Source of the DNA: Alteribacter natronophilus
Lineage (GTDB): Bacteria; Bacillota; Bacilli; Bacillales; Salisediminibacteriaceae
Assembly (NCBI RefSeq): GCF_006007885.1
Contig: NZ_VCRO01000002.1
Coordinates: 248,001-312,000, forward strand
Length of the DNA stretch: 64,000 bases
Reading direction: 5' to 3'
The first letter of the stretch is position 1; each line of letters opens with the position of its first letter. Under the pieces are notes generated by a model. The model saw only the letters and a program-made list of their open reading frames with translations. It was not told where the DNA came from and searched no databases. Below are positions 1 to 8,513 of this stretch, piece by piece. The position numbers and the translations under genes were made by a program.

Positions 1-1197
1 GCGCCTGCCATGGAGGCCCGCTATCCCGGCCTCACCGTCGCAGACTTTCAGCAGTACCAGCTCAAACAAACTGAACCGGCCACGGGTACATTCCAGGGAT
101 TCAGCGTCTACAGCGCCCCCGCTCCCCTTGCCGGACCGACTCTGATCACGATGCTCCAGGCCGCCGAATACCTCGAGCTTGAGGGGGAAAAAGAACAGTT
201 TGACGATCCCGAACTCTGGTACCTCACCTACACCGAGCTCTTGAGCCGCCTGCAGGTGGAGGCGTACAACGATCGGCTCCAATTCATAGCCGATCCGGAT
301 TTCAACAGGGGGGACGGGTGGACAAACCCGTTTCTGGACAACCTGAACCGGCTTACCACCGATGAGTATGCACAGGAGCTGGCCGCCGGTGTACGGGATG
401 CAGTCCCGGCCGGGGAGGCGGAAGAAGCAATGGGAAGGCTGGATATTCGGGGAGAGAAACGGATGCTTCGTCCAGGGACAGCGTCACCGGGGCTTCGGCT
501 GCTGGCGGACGACGCACCTGCCGTCATGAACGATCACAACAACACGAGCCACTTTGTCATCGTGGACGCGGACGGCCGGATGATCTCCGGCACGCATACG
601 TTAAGTAACTTCTTTGGATCCGGGCAATATCACGCCGGCTTTTTCCTGAACGATCAGCTGAGCAACTTCAACCAGTCACCGGAGTCGATCAACCGTTACG
701 AGCCGGGCAAACGGCCGAGAAGCTTTATGGCCCCAACAATCCTTGTGAGTGAGGAGCAGGGGGTACTCGGAATAGGCTCTCCCGGCGGCGCCCGGATCCC
801 GAACATGATCGCCCAGACACTCATCCATAAGGACATCTTCAGTTACGGCCTGAAAGCGGCGATCAATCAGCCTCGTTTTCATTTTGACGATCGAATTAAC
901 AGAACCGGTGAAATAGGGATTTTCGTGGACGACCGCTTCCCGATTGACTGGCAGGCCGATCTTGAAGGCGAGATAAACGACCGGGAAGACGTGGACGGCT
1001 GGATCGTCAGGGAGGACGGAAGCGACATGTTCTTCGGCGGCATCCAGGCTATGTTTATCGACCGGGAAAACGGCCTTGTCTACGGCGGTTCGGATCCGCG
1101 GCGGGGCGGAGCGTGGGAAGCCGCTGACCCGACAAGGGAACGGCGGGAGGAACCGGGCGGTATATTTGACGATATCGATGAGGAAGAAGGGGAGTAG
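1..1197 (+). CDS. ggt: Gamma-glutamyltransferase, C-terminal part (gene begins before the window)
   Basis: The reading frame is open from base 1, so the 5' end lies outside the window; the ATG at 10 is internal. What is visible covers the end of the large subunit and the whole small subunit of an Ntn-hydrolase gamma-glutamyltransferase. The autocleavage and catalytic Thr is at 544-546 in the motif HNNTSHF, followed by the family blocks FFGSG, EPGKRPRSFM and GIGSPGG and the C-terminal FYGGI/GGSDPRRGG-like strands. In PGA-producing Bacillus relatives such enzymes cleave PGA or transfer it to the cell wall (CapD-like). The next gene is a PgsE-like peptide, so this is probably the 3' end of a pgs operon. 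The C-terminus is strongly acidic (DDIDEEEGE). Family assignment is firm; the substrate is inferred from context. Confidence 0.9.
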   Translation, partial: APAMEARYPGLTVADFQQYQLKQTEPATGTFQGFSVYSAPAPLAGPTLITMLQAAEYLELEGEKEQFDDPELWYLTYTELLSRLQVEAYNDRLQFIADPDFNRGDGWTNPFLDNLNRLTTDEYAQELAAGVRDAVPAGEAEEAMGRLDIRGEKRMLRPGTASPGLRLLADDAPAVMNDHNNTSHFVIVDADGRMISGTHTLSNFFGSGQYHAGFFLNDQLSNFNQSPESINRYEPGKRPRSFMAPTILVSEEQGVLGIGSPGGARIPNMIAQTLIHKDIFSYGLKAAINQPRFHFDDRINRTGEIGIFVDDRFPIDWQADLEGEINDREDVDGWIVREDGSDMFFGGIQAMFIDRENGLVYGGSDPRRGGAWEAADPTRERREEPGGIFDDIDEEEGE

Positions 1198-1392
1198 CGG
1201 AGCGAGCGCGGAGGGTTGTGGGCGCGCGGGCAAATGAGTGCCTGTGCACAGGATTGATAAATTCATGCAGGAATTACCACCTCTATGGAGCCCTTCTTCG
1301 TGTTACTATACTGTCGTTGCAGGAAATAAATCGCCGCCAAGAGAGGCGAACTATACAATGAAACTTTACAGACCAAGAGGTGAAACATCACG

Positions 1393-1599
1393 ATGAACAA
1401 TAAGCTCCGGAAGTACGGCTCATTCATCTTCCTTGCGATCGTGTTTCTGTTCATGGCGATTTTCCGCCACGACGTGGAACTGACCGACAACGAAGAGCGG
1501 ATGACCGAAAACTACTTTGAGCGCCACGTCGGAACGGACGCAATTACCGACGACGACCTTGCCACCAATCCGGAAGAAGACACCGGAACCGAAAGCTGA
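1393..1599 (+). CDS. pgsE: Small PgsE/CapE-like membrane peptide
   Basis: A 68-residue protein with one N-terminal membrane helix (residues 9-24, FIFLAIVFLFMAIF) and an acidic extracytoplasmic tail. The pattern of a short basic start, the helix with FMA.F, and then xLTDxE resembles B. subtilis PgsE (YwtC, about 55 aa) as I remember it. PgsE is an accessory part of the membrane PGA synthase. An AGAGGTG ribosome site lies about 10 bases before the ATG. It follows a gamma-glutamyltransferase gene and is closed by a terminator, fitting the end of a pgsBCA-ggt-pgsE operon whose main part lies to the left. The protein is too short for certainty; context carries much of the call. Confidence 0.6.
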   Translation: MNNKLRKYGSFIFLAIVFLFMAIFRHDVELTDNEERMTENYFERHVGTDAITDDDLATNPEEDTGTES

Positions 1600-1605
1600 C
1601 ACAGA

Positions 1606-1645
1606 AAACCCTCCGCTTAGTGAGTTAGAGCGGAGGGTTCTTTAC
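1606..1645. terminator. Bidirectional intrinsic terminator
   Basis: The arms AACCCTCCGCT (1607-1617) and AGCGGAGGGTT (1629-1639) pair perfectly. The minus strand continues into TTTTCT and the plus strand into TCTTTACGTTTT. It sits between the convergent pgsE-like gene and the aminotransferase gene and serves both. Confidence 0.85.
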
Positions 1646-1648
1646 GTT

Positions 1649-2827
1649 TTACCGGAACAAATTTAATTTATCAATCCGTTCGACTGCTTCCATCATTCGT
1701 TCCTCGCTGGCCAGAAGCCCTGCGCGCAGGTAGCCTTCACCGTGGGTGCCGAATCCGACGCCGGGCGCTGTCACCACATGGGCCCGGTCAATGAGGAGAT
1801 TGGCAAACTCCTCGCTCGTTCCGTACCCTTTTGGCACCGGCAGCCAGCTGAAAAATGTCCCTTTTGGCGCCGGCACATCCCAGCCGATGTCACGAAGCCC
1901 CTGAATGAACACATTCCGGCGCCGTTCATAGGTGGCGGTAAGTTCCCTAACCGGCGTCTGGTCCCCTGTCAGTGCGAGAGCCGACGCTTTCTGAATCGCC
2001 CCGAACAGACTTACATACATATGATCCTGAATCAGCTCCAGCGCCTTAATAACAGACGGATTCCCGACCGCGAAGCCAACGCGCCAGCCTGCCATGTTAT
2101 ACGTCTTGGAGAGGGTGTACATCTCCACACCCACCTCTTTAGCACCGGGCGTCTGGAGAAAACTCCGCGGCGTTTTCCCGTCGAAGCCGATCGATCCGTA
2201 CGCAAAATCGTGCACCACGCAGATGTCGTGTTTTTTTGCCGTCTGTATCGTTTCCTCAAAAAAAGCAGCATCCGCTGTCCCGGCAGTGGGGTTGTTCGGA
2301 TAATTGAGGAACATAAGTTTTGCCCGGTCCAGAGTGGCATCGCTTTTCTCACTGTAGTCAGGCAGAAAGCCGTTTTCCTGACGCAGCGGCATAAGCTCCG
2401 TTTCGGCTCCGGCCATGGCGATGCCGCTCATATAATCCGGATAGCCCGGATCCGGAAGCAGCGCCGTGTCCCCCGCGTTAAGGAGGCACTGGCTGATCTC
2501 CACGAGCCCCGTTTTGGCGCCGAAAAGAACGGCAACTTCCGTGTGCGGATCGACGTCAACGTCGTATTCCCGCTTGTAAAATTCGGCTGCCGCTTCTTTC
2601 AGGAAAGGGTAACCGGGAAACGGCGAGTATTTGTGAAATTTCGGATTTTCAGCAGCGTCCTGCAGTTCTTTTACGATATGGCGAGGAGTGGGGAGATCAG
2701 GATTCCCCTGCCCGAGATTGATGATGTCGTGGCCCTCGGCCGCAAGGTTCTGCACTCTGCCTGCAAGCTTCGCAAAAAACTGCTCCGGCAGCCGCTTCAG
2801 TAAGTCTGATTGTTGGAATTTGTGCAT
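1649..2827 (-). CDS. mtnE: PLP-dependent class I/II aminotransferase, MtnE-like
   Basis: A 392-residue fold-type I aminotransferase. It shows the N-terminal NLGQGNPDLPTP block, the NYPNNPT motif, VHDFAYG with the Asp that holds the pyridine nitrogen, the PLP-lysine motif SKTYNMAGWRVGF, and a C-terminal Arg in YLRAGL. Much of the sequence matches my memory of B. subtilis MtnE (YkrV), which transaminates 2-oxo-4-methylthiobutyrate to methionine in the methionine salvage pathway. No other salvage gene and no S-box leader is next to it, so a broader role in methionine or aromatic amino acid transamination remains possible. The ATG follows AAAGGAG at good distance. Single-gene unit closed by the shared terminator at 1606-1645. 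Confidence 0.8.
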   Translation of the reverse strand: MHKFQQSDLLKRLPEQFFAKLAGRVQNLAAEGHDIINLGQGNPDLPTPRHIVKELQDAAENPKFHKYSPFPGYPFLKEAAAEFYKREYDVDVDPHTEVAVLFGAKTGLVEISQCLLNAGDTALLPDPGYPDYMSGIAMAGAETELMPLRQENGFLPDYSEKSDATLDRAKLMFLNYPNNPTAGTADAAFFEETIQTAKKHDICVVHDFAYGSIGFDGKTPRSFLQTPGAKEVGVEMYTLSKTYNMAGWRVGFAVGNPSVIKALELIQDHMYVSLFGAIQKASALALTGDQTPVRELTATYERRRNVFIQGLRDIGWDVPAPKGTFFSWLPVPKGYGTSEEFANLLIDRAHVVTAPGVGFGTHGEGYLRAGLLASEERMMEAVERIDKLNLFR

Positions 2828-2894
2828 GATTTGACTCCTTTCCGGATGGTGTAGTGTAGAAATCGTATCATAAATATGGGGCGAGTTACCGGAA

Positions 2895-2978
2895 TTCTAA
2901 CTGATTTCAGATTTATTCTAACTACTTTTCCGTTTTTTCTTACTGCTTGTGATTTAATTCTAACTTATTTCCTTTAGA
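2895..2978 (+). repeat. Phased 21-bp repeat array, family 1 (downstream of NERD gene 1)
   Basis: Four copies of TTCTAACT (one is TTCTTACT) begin at 2895, 2916, 2937 and 2958, exactly 21 bp apart. The consensus is TTCTAACTRCTT followed by about nine less conserved AT-rich bases. The array lies between the aminotransferase start and the 3' end of the NERD gene, and its last unit overlaps that gene's stop. Twenty-one bases is two helical turns, so all copies face one side of the DNA. Confidence 0.85.
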
Positions 2979-3990
2979 CTTTCTCTGACTGAAGATCATA
3001 CAAATCAAACAAACCGCGCAGCAAATACACACGCCCCTTTGTACTTCCACAGTATTCCAAATTGAGTCCACGGAGAAGGTTTCTTGCCTGCCGTGGTGTA
3101 TCAACCAGGCAAAAGTCTCTCACCTGACGGTTGTTAATAGTGTCATTAACGAGAAGAAAGTAATCCATAAGTGTTTCACGGCCGGGGATTTTGGCAGAAG
3201 AGAAGTAATCACAAAAGGGGCAGTGCCAGGTGCACTTTTTTCTTATCATAGGAATACTTCTGCACTGCGGGCAGTGAATGCCTTTTTTAATCTCATCTTC
3301 CTGTAAGGCATACCGGGTTATTCCATGGCTCGCTGGAGGACAGTGTTCAGCTAAAAGCCGCTCGTCCAGGAGGTTAATGTCGGATTTGGGGATTCCGCTG
3401 GATCGCTTATGAAAGGTATCAAAGCTGATCAGATTTTGTTCAAGAGAGGGCAGGCGGATGACACGTTTGTATTCTTTATAGTTTTCATGAAATCTTAATT
3501 CGCAGGAGGAGTTGGGCATGATCACAAGATATTCAATGGGGAGCGAGGGGAGGTTACGACGGACCAGCCAGTTGGCCAGGTTTTTACGCTGTTCTTTTAC
3601 CTGAAGGATGGGGTCTTCGTACGTCCTTCGTGTCTGCTCGTATGTAAACTGTGTCAGCTGGTTAGGGTATTCTCTAAGTTCGACCCATTCACCGGAGAAG
3701 TATTTTACTTCAATGATGAGAAGGTAGTGGGGACTTATTATAAGTGTATCCAATTCGAAATGATGCTGATCGTCTCGCTTTAAACGAAGGTTGTGATAAA
3801 CGAATTTGTCAGTGAGGTTTATAAGGGACAGGAAATGAGCGACAGATTTTTCCCCTTTCACACCAGCTTTTGCTTTTCGCAGATCCAGCTCAATGAACGG
3901 GTACTTGGGATGGGAGGAGGAGATTCTTCGGAGAGCTGCTTCAGCTGTAAGCAGCTGAAGAGAGGCGGGGCGGGGCTTTCTGATGGTCAA
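2974..3990 (-). CDS. NERD-domain (nuclease-related) protein with zinc ribbon and C-terminal winged-helix-like region, paralogue 1
   Basis: A 338-residue protein. Residues 40-130 form a NERD domain (restriction-endonuclease-like fold, PF08378 type): GxxGE at 43-47, HN at 66-67, ELD at 79-81 and EVK at 94-96 give the expected acidic and Lys catalytic-type residues. Two CxxC pairs (CPQC near 242, CPFC near 258) make a zinc ribbon, followed by a helical tail (about 275-330) with a QARNLL helix and GSTKGRVYLL, like a winged helix. The start is TTG after AAAGGA with a 10-base gap; no ATG fits. The paralogue at 20173-21222 aligns without gaps over the first 100 residues. Both ends of the gene carry 21-bp phased repeats. 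Function is unknown; DNA binding or cutting is inferred from the domains. Confidence 0.8.
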   Translation of the reverse strand: MTIRKPRPASLQLLTAEAALRRISSSHPKYPFIELDLRKAKAGVKGEKSVAHFLSLINLTDKFVYHNLRLKRDDQHHFELDTLIISPHYLLIIEVKYFSGEWVELREYPNQLTQFTYEQTRRTYEDPILQVKEQRKNLANWLVRRNLPSLPIEYLVIMPNSSCELRFHENYKEYKRVIRLPSLEQNLISFDTFHKRSSGIPKSDINLLDERLLAEHCPPASHGITRYALQEDEIKKGIHCPQCRSIPMIRKKCTWHCPFCDYFSSAKIPGRETLMDYFLLVNDTINNRQVRDFCLVDTPRQARNLLRGLNLEYCGSTKGRVYLLRGLFDLYDLQSEKV

Positions 3991-4081
3991 GAGGCATCAA
4001 TCCTTTTTATATGTTGTTTTATACTCAGTCAGTATTTTATTTTCGGCAAAAGTTTTTCTAAATCCTTCCGGCATGGGTTAT

Positions 4082-4207
4082 TTCTTACTGAATTCTCGAT
4101 AATTATAACTAATTCCGTGATAATTCTAACTGCTTACGCAATAATTCTAACTACTTGCACCTTTATTCTAACTACTTTCCCCATTATTCTAACTACCACC
4201 CAATCAG
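4082..4207 (+). repeat. Phased 21-bp repeat array, family 1 (upstream of NERD gene 1)
   Basis: Six units begin at 4082, 4103, 4124, 4145, 4166 and 4187, exactly 21 bp apart. The cores are TTCTTACT, TTATAACT and four times TTCTAACT; the best units continue as TTCTAACTACTT. The array starts about 90 bp upstream of the NERD start codon, in the probable promoter region, and has the same orientation as the downstream array at 2895-2978. The bases between cores vary, as expected for binding sites rather than a recent tandem duplication. Confidence 0.9.
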
Positions 4208-4233
4208 CCGCCTAAACCACTCCCAATCCACAC

Positions 4234-4266
4234 AAAAACCCCCTCCGCACCACATGCGGAGGGGGT
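4234..4266 (-). terminator. Intrinsic terminator of the dpp operon
   Basis: A perfect 12-bp stem, ACCCCCTCCGCA (4238-4249) with TGCGGAGGGGGT (4255-4266), and a 5-base loop. Read on the minus strand the stem is followed by TTTTTG. It lies 20 bases past the dppF stop. Confidence 0.9.
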
Positions 4267-4285
4267 CCTCAAACCCAAATCCAGC

Positions 4286-5302
4286 TTACTTATACTTCGG
4301 CTTCATTTCGCCGCTTTCGATCTCTTCAATATAGTGACATGCTGCGTTGTGGCCGTCTTTCATCAGGTCAGCGTCCTGACGAAGCTCAGGCACTTCTTCC
4401 TTACACTTGTCCGTTGCGAACGGGCAGCGTGTGTGGAAGCGGCAGCCGGTCGGCGGATCGATCGGGGAAGGCACGTCGCCGCGAAGGACGATCTGGTCGC
4501 GCTCGGCTGTCGGATCCGGAACCGGAATCGCGCTCAGAAGTGTCTTCGTGTACGGGTGCTTCGGATTATCGAATACGCTCTTCTTGTCACCGATCTCCAC
4601 GATTTTACCGAGGTACATAACCATGACCCGATCGGAAATGTGGCGTACCACACCGAGATCGTGGGAGATGAACAGATAAGTCAGGTTGAAATCTTTCTGA
4701 AGCTTCTTCAGAAGGTTCAAAACCTGGGCCTGAATCGATACGTCAAGTGCCGATACAGACTCGTCACAGACAATCAGCTTAGGATCAACCGCCAGCGCGC
4801 GGGCGATACCGATACGCTGACGCTGACCGCCACTGAACTCGTGGGGGAAGCGGTCAAGCTGGTGCCGACCGAGACCAACCGTTTCCATGAGTTCCATCAT
4901 GCGGTCAGCGCGGTCCTTTCTCGGAACAACGTTCTGGATTTCCATCGCTTCGTCCAGCACTTTACGAACAGTCTGACGAGGGTTGATGGACGCGTAAGGA
5001 TCCTGGAAGATGATCTGCAGATCTTTACGCTGCTTGCGCATTTCACGTCCGTTCAGGGAAAGAAGATCCACGCCGTTAAACGAAACTTCCCCGGAAGTCG
5101 GTTCATCAAGACGGAGGATGGCCCGGCCGGTCGTGGATTTACCACAGCCTGACTCACCTACGATACTGAGCGTTTCCCCTTCCTTAACGGCAAAGCTGAT
5201 ATCATCAACCGCCTTAACGTCGTTCACGCGGCGGCCGAAGAAACCACCTTTAATAGGAAAGTACTGTTTAAGATTGTTTACTTGCAGCAGATTCGTAGTC
5301 AT
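4286..5302 (-). CDS. dppF: Peptide ABC transporter ATP-binding protein (DppF/OppF type)
   Basis: 338 residues. Energises peptide uptake as one of two ATPases on the cytoplasmic side. Walker A is GESGCGKST, the Q-loop IIFQDPYAS, the signature FSGGQRQR, Walker B LIVCDE and the switch His is in ISHDLGVV. The C-terminal oligopeptide/dipeptide domain has the Cys cluster [10 protein letters not shown]...C...C that binds an iron-sulfur cluster in some family members. The ATG has GGAGG upstream with a somewhat long 12-base gap. It overlaps dppD by 35 bp and is the last gene of dppC-B-D-F, so it is translationally coupled. Whether the cargo is di- or oligopeptide or glutathione cannot be read from the sequence. 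Confidence 0.93.
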   Translation of the reverse strand: MTTNLLQVNNLKQYFPIKGGFFGRRVNDVKAVDDISFAVKEGETLSIVGESGCGKSTTGRAILRLDEPTSGEVSFNGVDLLSLNGREMRKQRKDLQIIFQDPYASINPRQTVRKVLDEAMEIQNVVPRKDRADRMMELMETVGLGRHQLDRFPHEFSGGQRQRIGIARALAVDPKLIVCDESVSALDVSIQAQVLNLLKKLQKDFNLTYLFISHDLGVVRHISDRVMVMYLGKIVEIGDKKSVFDNPKHPYTKTLLSAIPVPDPTAERDQIVLRGDVPSPIDPPTGCRFHTRCPFATDKCKEEVPELRQDADLMKDGHNAACHYIEEIESGEMKPKYK

Positions 5303-6311
5303 CTTTCACGTTCACCTCCGGACCGTCCCACTGGTCAGTATGAATCCAGCAGCGGACTTGATTTCCATCACCTTCGTCTTCAAGGTGCGGCAGATTCTCA
5401 CGGCACATGTCACGGGCAAACGGACAGCGCGGAGCAAAGCGGCAGCCTTTAGGCATATTATCAGGTGTCGGCACCATACCTTTGATCGTGCTCAGATCAC
5501 CTTCCATATCGATATCGTGACGCGGCAGGGATTTAAGCAGCCCGACCGTGTACGGGTGTTTCGGATCGCGGAACAGCGTATTTACATCCGCATACTCCAC
5601 AATTTTACCGGCGTACATAACAGCGACGTAGTCACACGTCTCCGCTACAACACCGAGGTCGTGAGTAATCAGAATGACACTCATGCCGAGCTCTTCCTGA
5701 AGATTTCTGATCAGGCGCAGGATCTGGGCCTGAATCGTTACGTCAAGAGCCGTAGTCGGCTCGTCCGCAATAAGAAGCTCAGGACGGCAGGCAAGGGCAA
5801 TCGCGATCATGACACGCTGACGCATACCACCGGACAATTCGTGCGGGTAGTTGTCGAGACGCTTCTCTGGAGAAGGAATTCCGACAAGCTTCAGCATCTC
5901 AAGTGATTTTTCACGGGCTTTCTTCTTGGAAAGCTTCTGGTGAATCATCACTGCTTCACCGATCTGGTCTGCAACCGTAAAGACCGGGTTAAGTGACGTC
6001 ATCGGCTCCTGGAAGATCATTGAGATCTGGTTACCACGGATTTTACGCATCTGCGCTTCCGACTTATCAAGCAGGTTCTCACCATTGAAGTTGATTTCCC
6101 CGCCCTTGATTTTACCCGGGTTATTTATAAGACGCATGATTGAAAGGGAGGTGATACTTTTTCCTGAGCCGGACTCCCCTACAATACCGAGCGTTTTTCC
6201 GCTTGGAACGTCAAAGGTCACACCGTCAACAGCCTTGACCTCTTTTCCATCCACGAAAAATGACGTCTGCAGTTCGTTAACATCAATAATGGTATTTTGT
6301 TTGTCTGACAT
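5268..6311 (-). CDS. dppD: Peptide ABC transporter ATP-binding protein (DppD/OppD type)
   Basis: 347 residues, the partner ATPase of dppF. Walker A is GESGSGKS, the Q-loop [12 protein letters not shown], the signature LSGGMRQR, Walker [13 protein letters not shown] and the H-loop ITHDLGVV. The C-terminal Cys motif is [15 protein letters not shown] strong AAAGGAGGGG ribosome site stands before the ATG. The signature reads GGMRQR rather than GGQRQR, which is typical of the D subunit in this family. It is 17 bp downstream of dppB and overlaps dppF. Confidence 0.93.
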   Translation of the reverse strand: MSDKQNTIIDVNELQTSFFVDGKEVKAVDGVTFDVPSGKTLGIVGESGSGKSITSLSIMRLINNPGKIKGGEINFNGENLLDKSEAQMRKIRGNQISMIFQEPMTSLNPVFTVADQIGEAVMIHQKLSKKKAREKSLEMLKLVGIPSPEKRLDNYPHELSGGMRQRVMIAIALACRPELLIADEPTTALDVTIQAQILRLIRNLQEELGMSVILITHDLGVVAETCDYVAVMYAGKIVEYADVNTLFRDPKHPYTVGLLKSLPRHDIDMEGDLSTIKGMVPTPDNMPKGCRFAPRCPFARDMCRENLPHLEDEGDGNQVRCWIHTDQWDGPEVNVKDDYESAASKQS

Positions 6312-6328
6312 GAAAGTCCCCTCCTTTC

Positions 6329-7252
6329 TTAATCCAGTTCAATACGTTTATTAAGGAATCTGTAACTCAAGTCGACAAGAAGGTTTACAAGAACGAACAT
6401 GAGGGCAATGACAAGAACGGATCCCTGAACGACAGGGAAGTCACGGGCACTGATGGCCTCGATTACAAGACGGCCGAGACCGTTAATGGCAAATACCTGC
6501 TCGATGATAACTGTACCCCCGAGTAGAACCCCGAACTGGAGACCTACAACGGTAACGACAGGAATAAGCGCATTACGAAGGGCATGCTTGTAAATAATGA
6601 TACGTTCTTTTACCCCTTTGGCGCGGGCAGTACGGATGTAGTCCTGGTTGATGACATCAAGCATACTGGAGCGCGTCATACGGGCGATAATTGCCGCACC
6701 GGCTGTCCCGAGTGTAAGCACAGGAAGCACAATATGCTGCGGCGTTCCCCACCCGGTAACCGGGAACCACTGAAGCGGCGGCAGGGAAAAATACTGTACG
6801 AGCATGAGCCCGAGCCAGAAGTTTGGCATGGAAAGACCGAAAAGGGCGACAATCATAATTGCAGCATCGGTAAACGTGTATCTTTTCGTTGCAGAGATCA
6901 CTCCTGCAATCAGTCCTATGAAAATACTTAGAAACGTACTGTACAGAGCAAGTTCAATCGTTACTGGAAGCCGGCTGAATATTTCATCAGTTACGGCATT
7001 ACCGCTTCGGATCGAGTTCCCCAGGTCTCCTGTTACCGCATTCCCCACATAGCTGAAATACTGGACAGGCAGAGGGTCGTTAAGACCGAGACGTTCTTCC
7101 ATCTGGGCGACCTGTGTCGGAGAAGCACTCTCCCCTGCAATGATCTGTGCAGGGTTACCCGGTACAAGGTGCATCATGGAGAACACGAGTATGGTAACCC
7201 CGATCACGACGGGGATCGTCTGCATCAAGCGTCTCACTATATATACGAACAT
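6329..7252 (-). CDS. dppB: Peptide ABC transporter permease (DppB/OppB type)
   Basis: 307 residues with an N-terminal helix (residues 9-27) and about five further membrane segments. The family N-terminal region reads [16 protein letters not shown], and the EAA loop that docks on the ATPases is near [26 protein letters not shown]. One half of the membrane channel, working with dppC. AGAGGTG lies ahead of the ATG. The 18-base gap to dppC and 17-base gap to dppD indicate one transcript. Confidence 0.93.
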   Translation of the reverse strand: MFVYIVRRLMQTIPVVIGVTILVFSMMHLVPGNPAQIIAGESASPTQVAQMEERLGLNDPLPVQYFSYVGNAVTGDLGNSIRSGNAVTDEIFSRLPVTIELALYSTFLSIFIGLIAGVISATKRYTFTDAAIMIVALFGLSMPNFWLGLMLVQYFSLPPLQWFPVTGWGTPQHIVLPVLTLGTAGAAIIARMTRSSMLDVINQDYIRTARAKGVKERIIIYKHALRNALIPVVTVVGLQFGVLLGGTVIIEQVFAINGLGRLVIEAISARDFPVVQGSVLVIALMFVLVNLLVDLSYRFLNKRIELD

Positions 7253-7270
7253 TCGGTTTCACCTCTCTTG

Positions 7271-8170
7271 TTAGTCTTTCAGTTTAGGGTCAAGCGCGTC
7301 GCGAAGACCATCCCCGAAAATATTAAACGCAAGAACAACAGCAACAATGGCAAGTCCAGGGAACAACGTCAGATGCAGGCTGTCCCACATATAGGCTCGT
7401 CCGTCACTGAGCATGGCTCCCCACTCAGGTGTTGGCGGCTGGGCACCGAGACCGAGGTAGGAAAGGGCACTTGCTGTAAGAACGGCAGTCGCTATACGAA
7501 GCGTTGCCTGAACGATAATCGGTGACATAATGTTAGGCAGGATATGCCTGAAAATAATCCGGACGTCAGTCGCACCAAGGGCACGTACCGCATCCACGTA
7601 TTCAAGTTTACGTACGGCAAGCGTTGAACCGCGGACAATCCGGGCAAACATAGGAATCGAGAATATCGCTACGGCGATAACCACATTCTGCAGGCTTCCC
7701 CCAAGTACCGTTACGATCGCAAGGGCAAGAAGAATACCAGGGAATGCAAGCAGAACATCCATAATACGCATCAGCACAGAATCGATCTTTTTGCCATAAT
7801 AACCCGAGATCACTCCGATTAATACGCCAAAAAAGGCACCGATTGCTACAGAAGCAAAGCCGATATAAAGAGTAATGGACATTCCGTGAACAATACGGGT
7901 AAAGATATCCCGCCCAAAGTTGTCCGTTCCGAACCAGTTCTCGGTGGACGGCGGAGCAAAACGGTTCGTCAGATCAGGTGTGGTAACCGGGTGAACGGTC
8001 AGCCATGGCCCGATGATGGAGACGAGAAAAAAGAAAATAATCATGTACCCGCCAATCATGGCCGCTTTGTTTTTCTTCAGTTTCTTCATAACAGTCTTGA
8101 AGTTTTCGACAAAGGGCGACGGCGGCTTAGTGACTGGTTGATTTGGTGTCGTTTCAGCCAATGTTTTCAT
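7271..8170 (-). CDS. dppC: Peptide ABC transporter permease (DppC/OppC type)
   Basis: About 299 residues. Cytoplasmic N-terminal tail, a first helix at MIGGYMIIFFFLVSIIGPW, the periplasm-facing GTDNFGRDIFTRIVHG motif typical of DppC, then the permease core with the EAA loop VRALGATDVRIIFRHILPN. First gene of dppC-B-D-F. The start is debatable: AGGAGG abuts the ATG at 8170 with no gap, whereas the in-frame TTG at 8161 (three codons later) sits nine bases from it and may be the true start. A longer reading to 8272 lacks a ribosome site and family similarity. Divergent from the two binding-protein genes, which probably serve this transporter. Confidence 0.92.
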   Translation of the reverse strand: MKTLAETTPNQPVTKPPSPFVENFKTVMKKLKKNKAAMIGGYMIIFFFLVSIIGPWLTVHPVTTPDLTNRFAPPSTENWFGTDNFGRDIFTRIVHGMSITLYIGFASVAIGAFFGVLIGVISGYYGKKIDSVLMRIMDVLLAFPGILLALAIVTVLGGSLQNVVIAVAIFSIPMFARIVRGSTLAVRKLEYVDAVRALGATDVRIIFRHILPNIMSPIIVQATLRIATAVLTASALSYLGLGAQPPTPEWGAMLSDGRAYMWDSLHLTLFPGLAIVAVVLAFNIFGDGLRDALDPKLKD

Positions 8171-8513
8171 CCTCCTGTTCCAAATTATTTGAATCTTTGC
8201 AGGGTTGTCCCGATTCGCAATAACACAAGAAATTATATCATTTAGGGACAATATTACAAGGGATTTCAGCACTTGAAATTATTGTCATGCCAACGTTTGA
8301 ATGCGCTTTCTTCTTAGAAGTCCCCATCGCACCAAGGTTTATCCGGCCTCAAAATTATTATATCGTGATAATATTTTATGTATTAACCAAAATCAGAAAA
8401 CTTTAGCAAAGTGAAGGTTGAATAATTGCGAATTCTCGTGTAATTTGGAGAAGCGAGTATTTTCGCATTGCGAAATACATCATACATCATACATCTTAGA
8501 GGAGGACACCATT
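8171..8513. promoter_or_regulatory. Divergent control region between dppC and the first binding-protein gene
   Basis: An AT-rich, gene-free 343 bp. TATTAT and ATAATA (8356-8361, 8368-8373) form an inverted repeat with a 6-base spacer, a possible operator. A short direct repeat of ATACATC lies near 8477-8498, just before the GAGGAGG ribosome site of the plus-strand gene. A sequence near 8390 (AAAATCAGAAAACTT) only weakly recalls a CodY box. No promoter can be fixed with confidence. Confidence 0.4.

Noticed and set aside
1742-2803. Plus-strand open frame of 353 codons opposite the aminotransferase gene
   Set aside because: Antisense shadow; the minus frame has all aminotransferase motifs.
2828-2894. 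S-box (SAM) riboswitch ahead of the MtnE-like gene
   Set aside because: The leader is short and shows no kink-turn or terminator typical of S-box RNA.
2895-4207. CRISPR array
   Set aside because: Conserved cores are only 8-12 bp with a 21-bp period; CRISPR repeats are longer, with 26-40-bp unique spacers, and no cas gene is present.
5010-5906. Long plus-strand open frame of 298 codons
   Set aside because: Complement of the dppF/dppD genes in an antisense frame; its protein has no family motif, while the minus frames are clear ATPases.
8170-8272. Longer dppC start at 8272
   Set aside because: The extra 34 residues lack a ribosome site and family similarity; AGGAGG marks the start near 8170 or 8161.
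8388-8404. CodY box ahead of the binding-protein gene
   Set aside because: About five mismatches to AATTTTCWGAAAATT; too weak to call.
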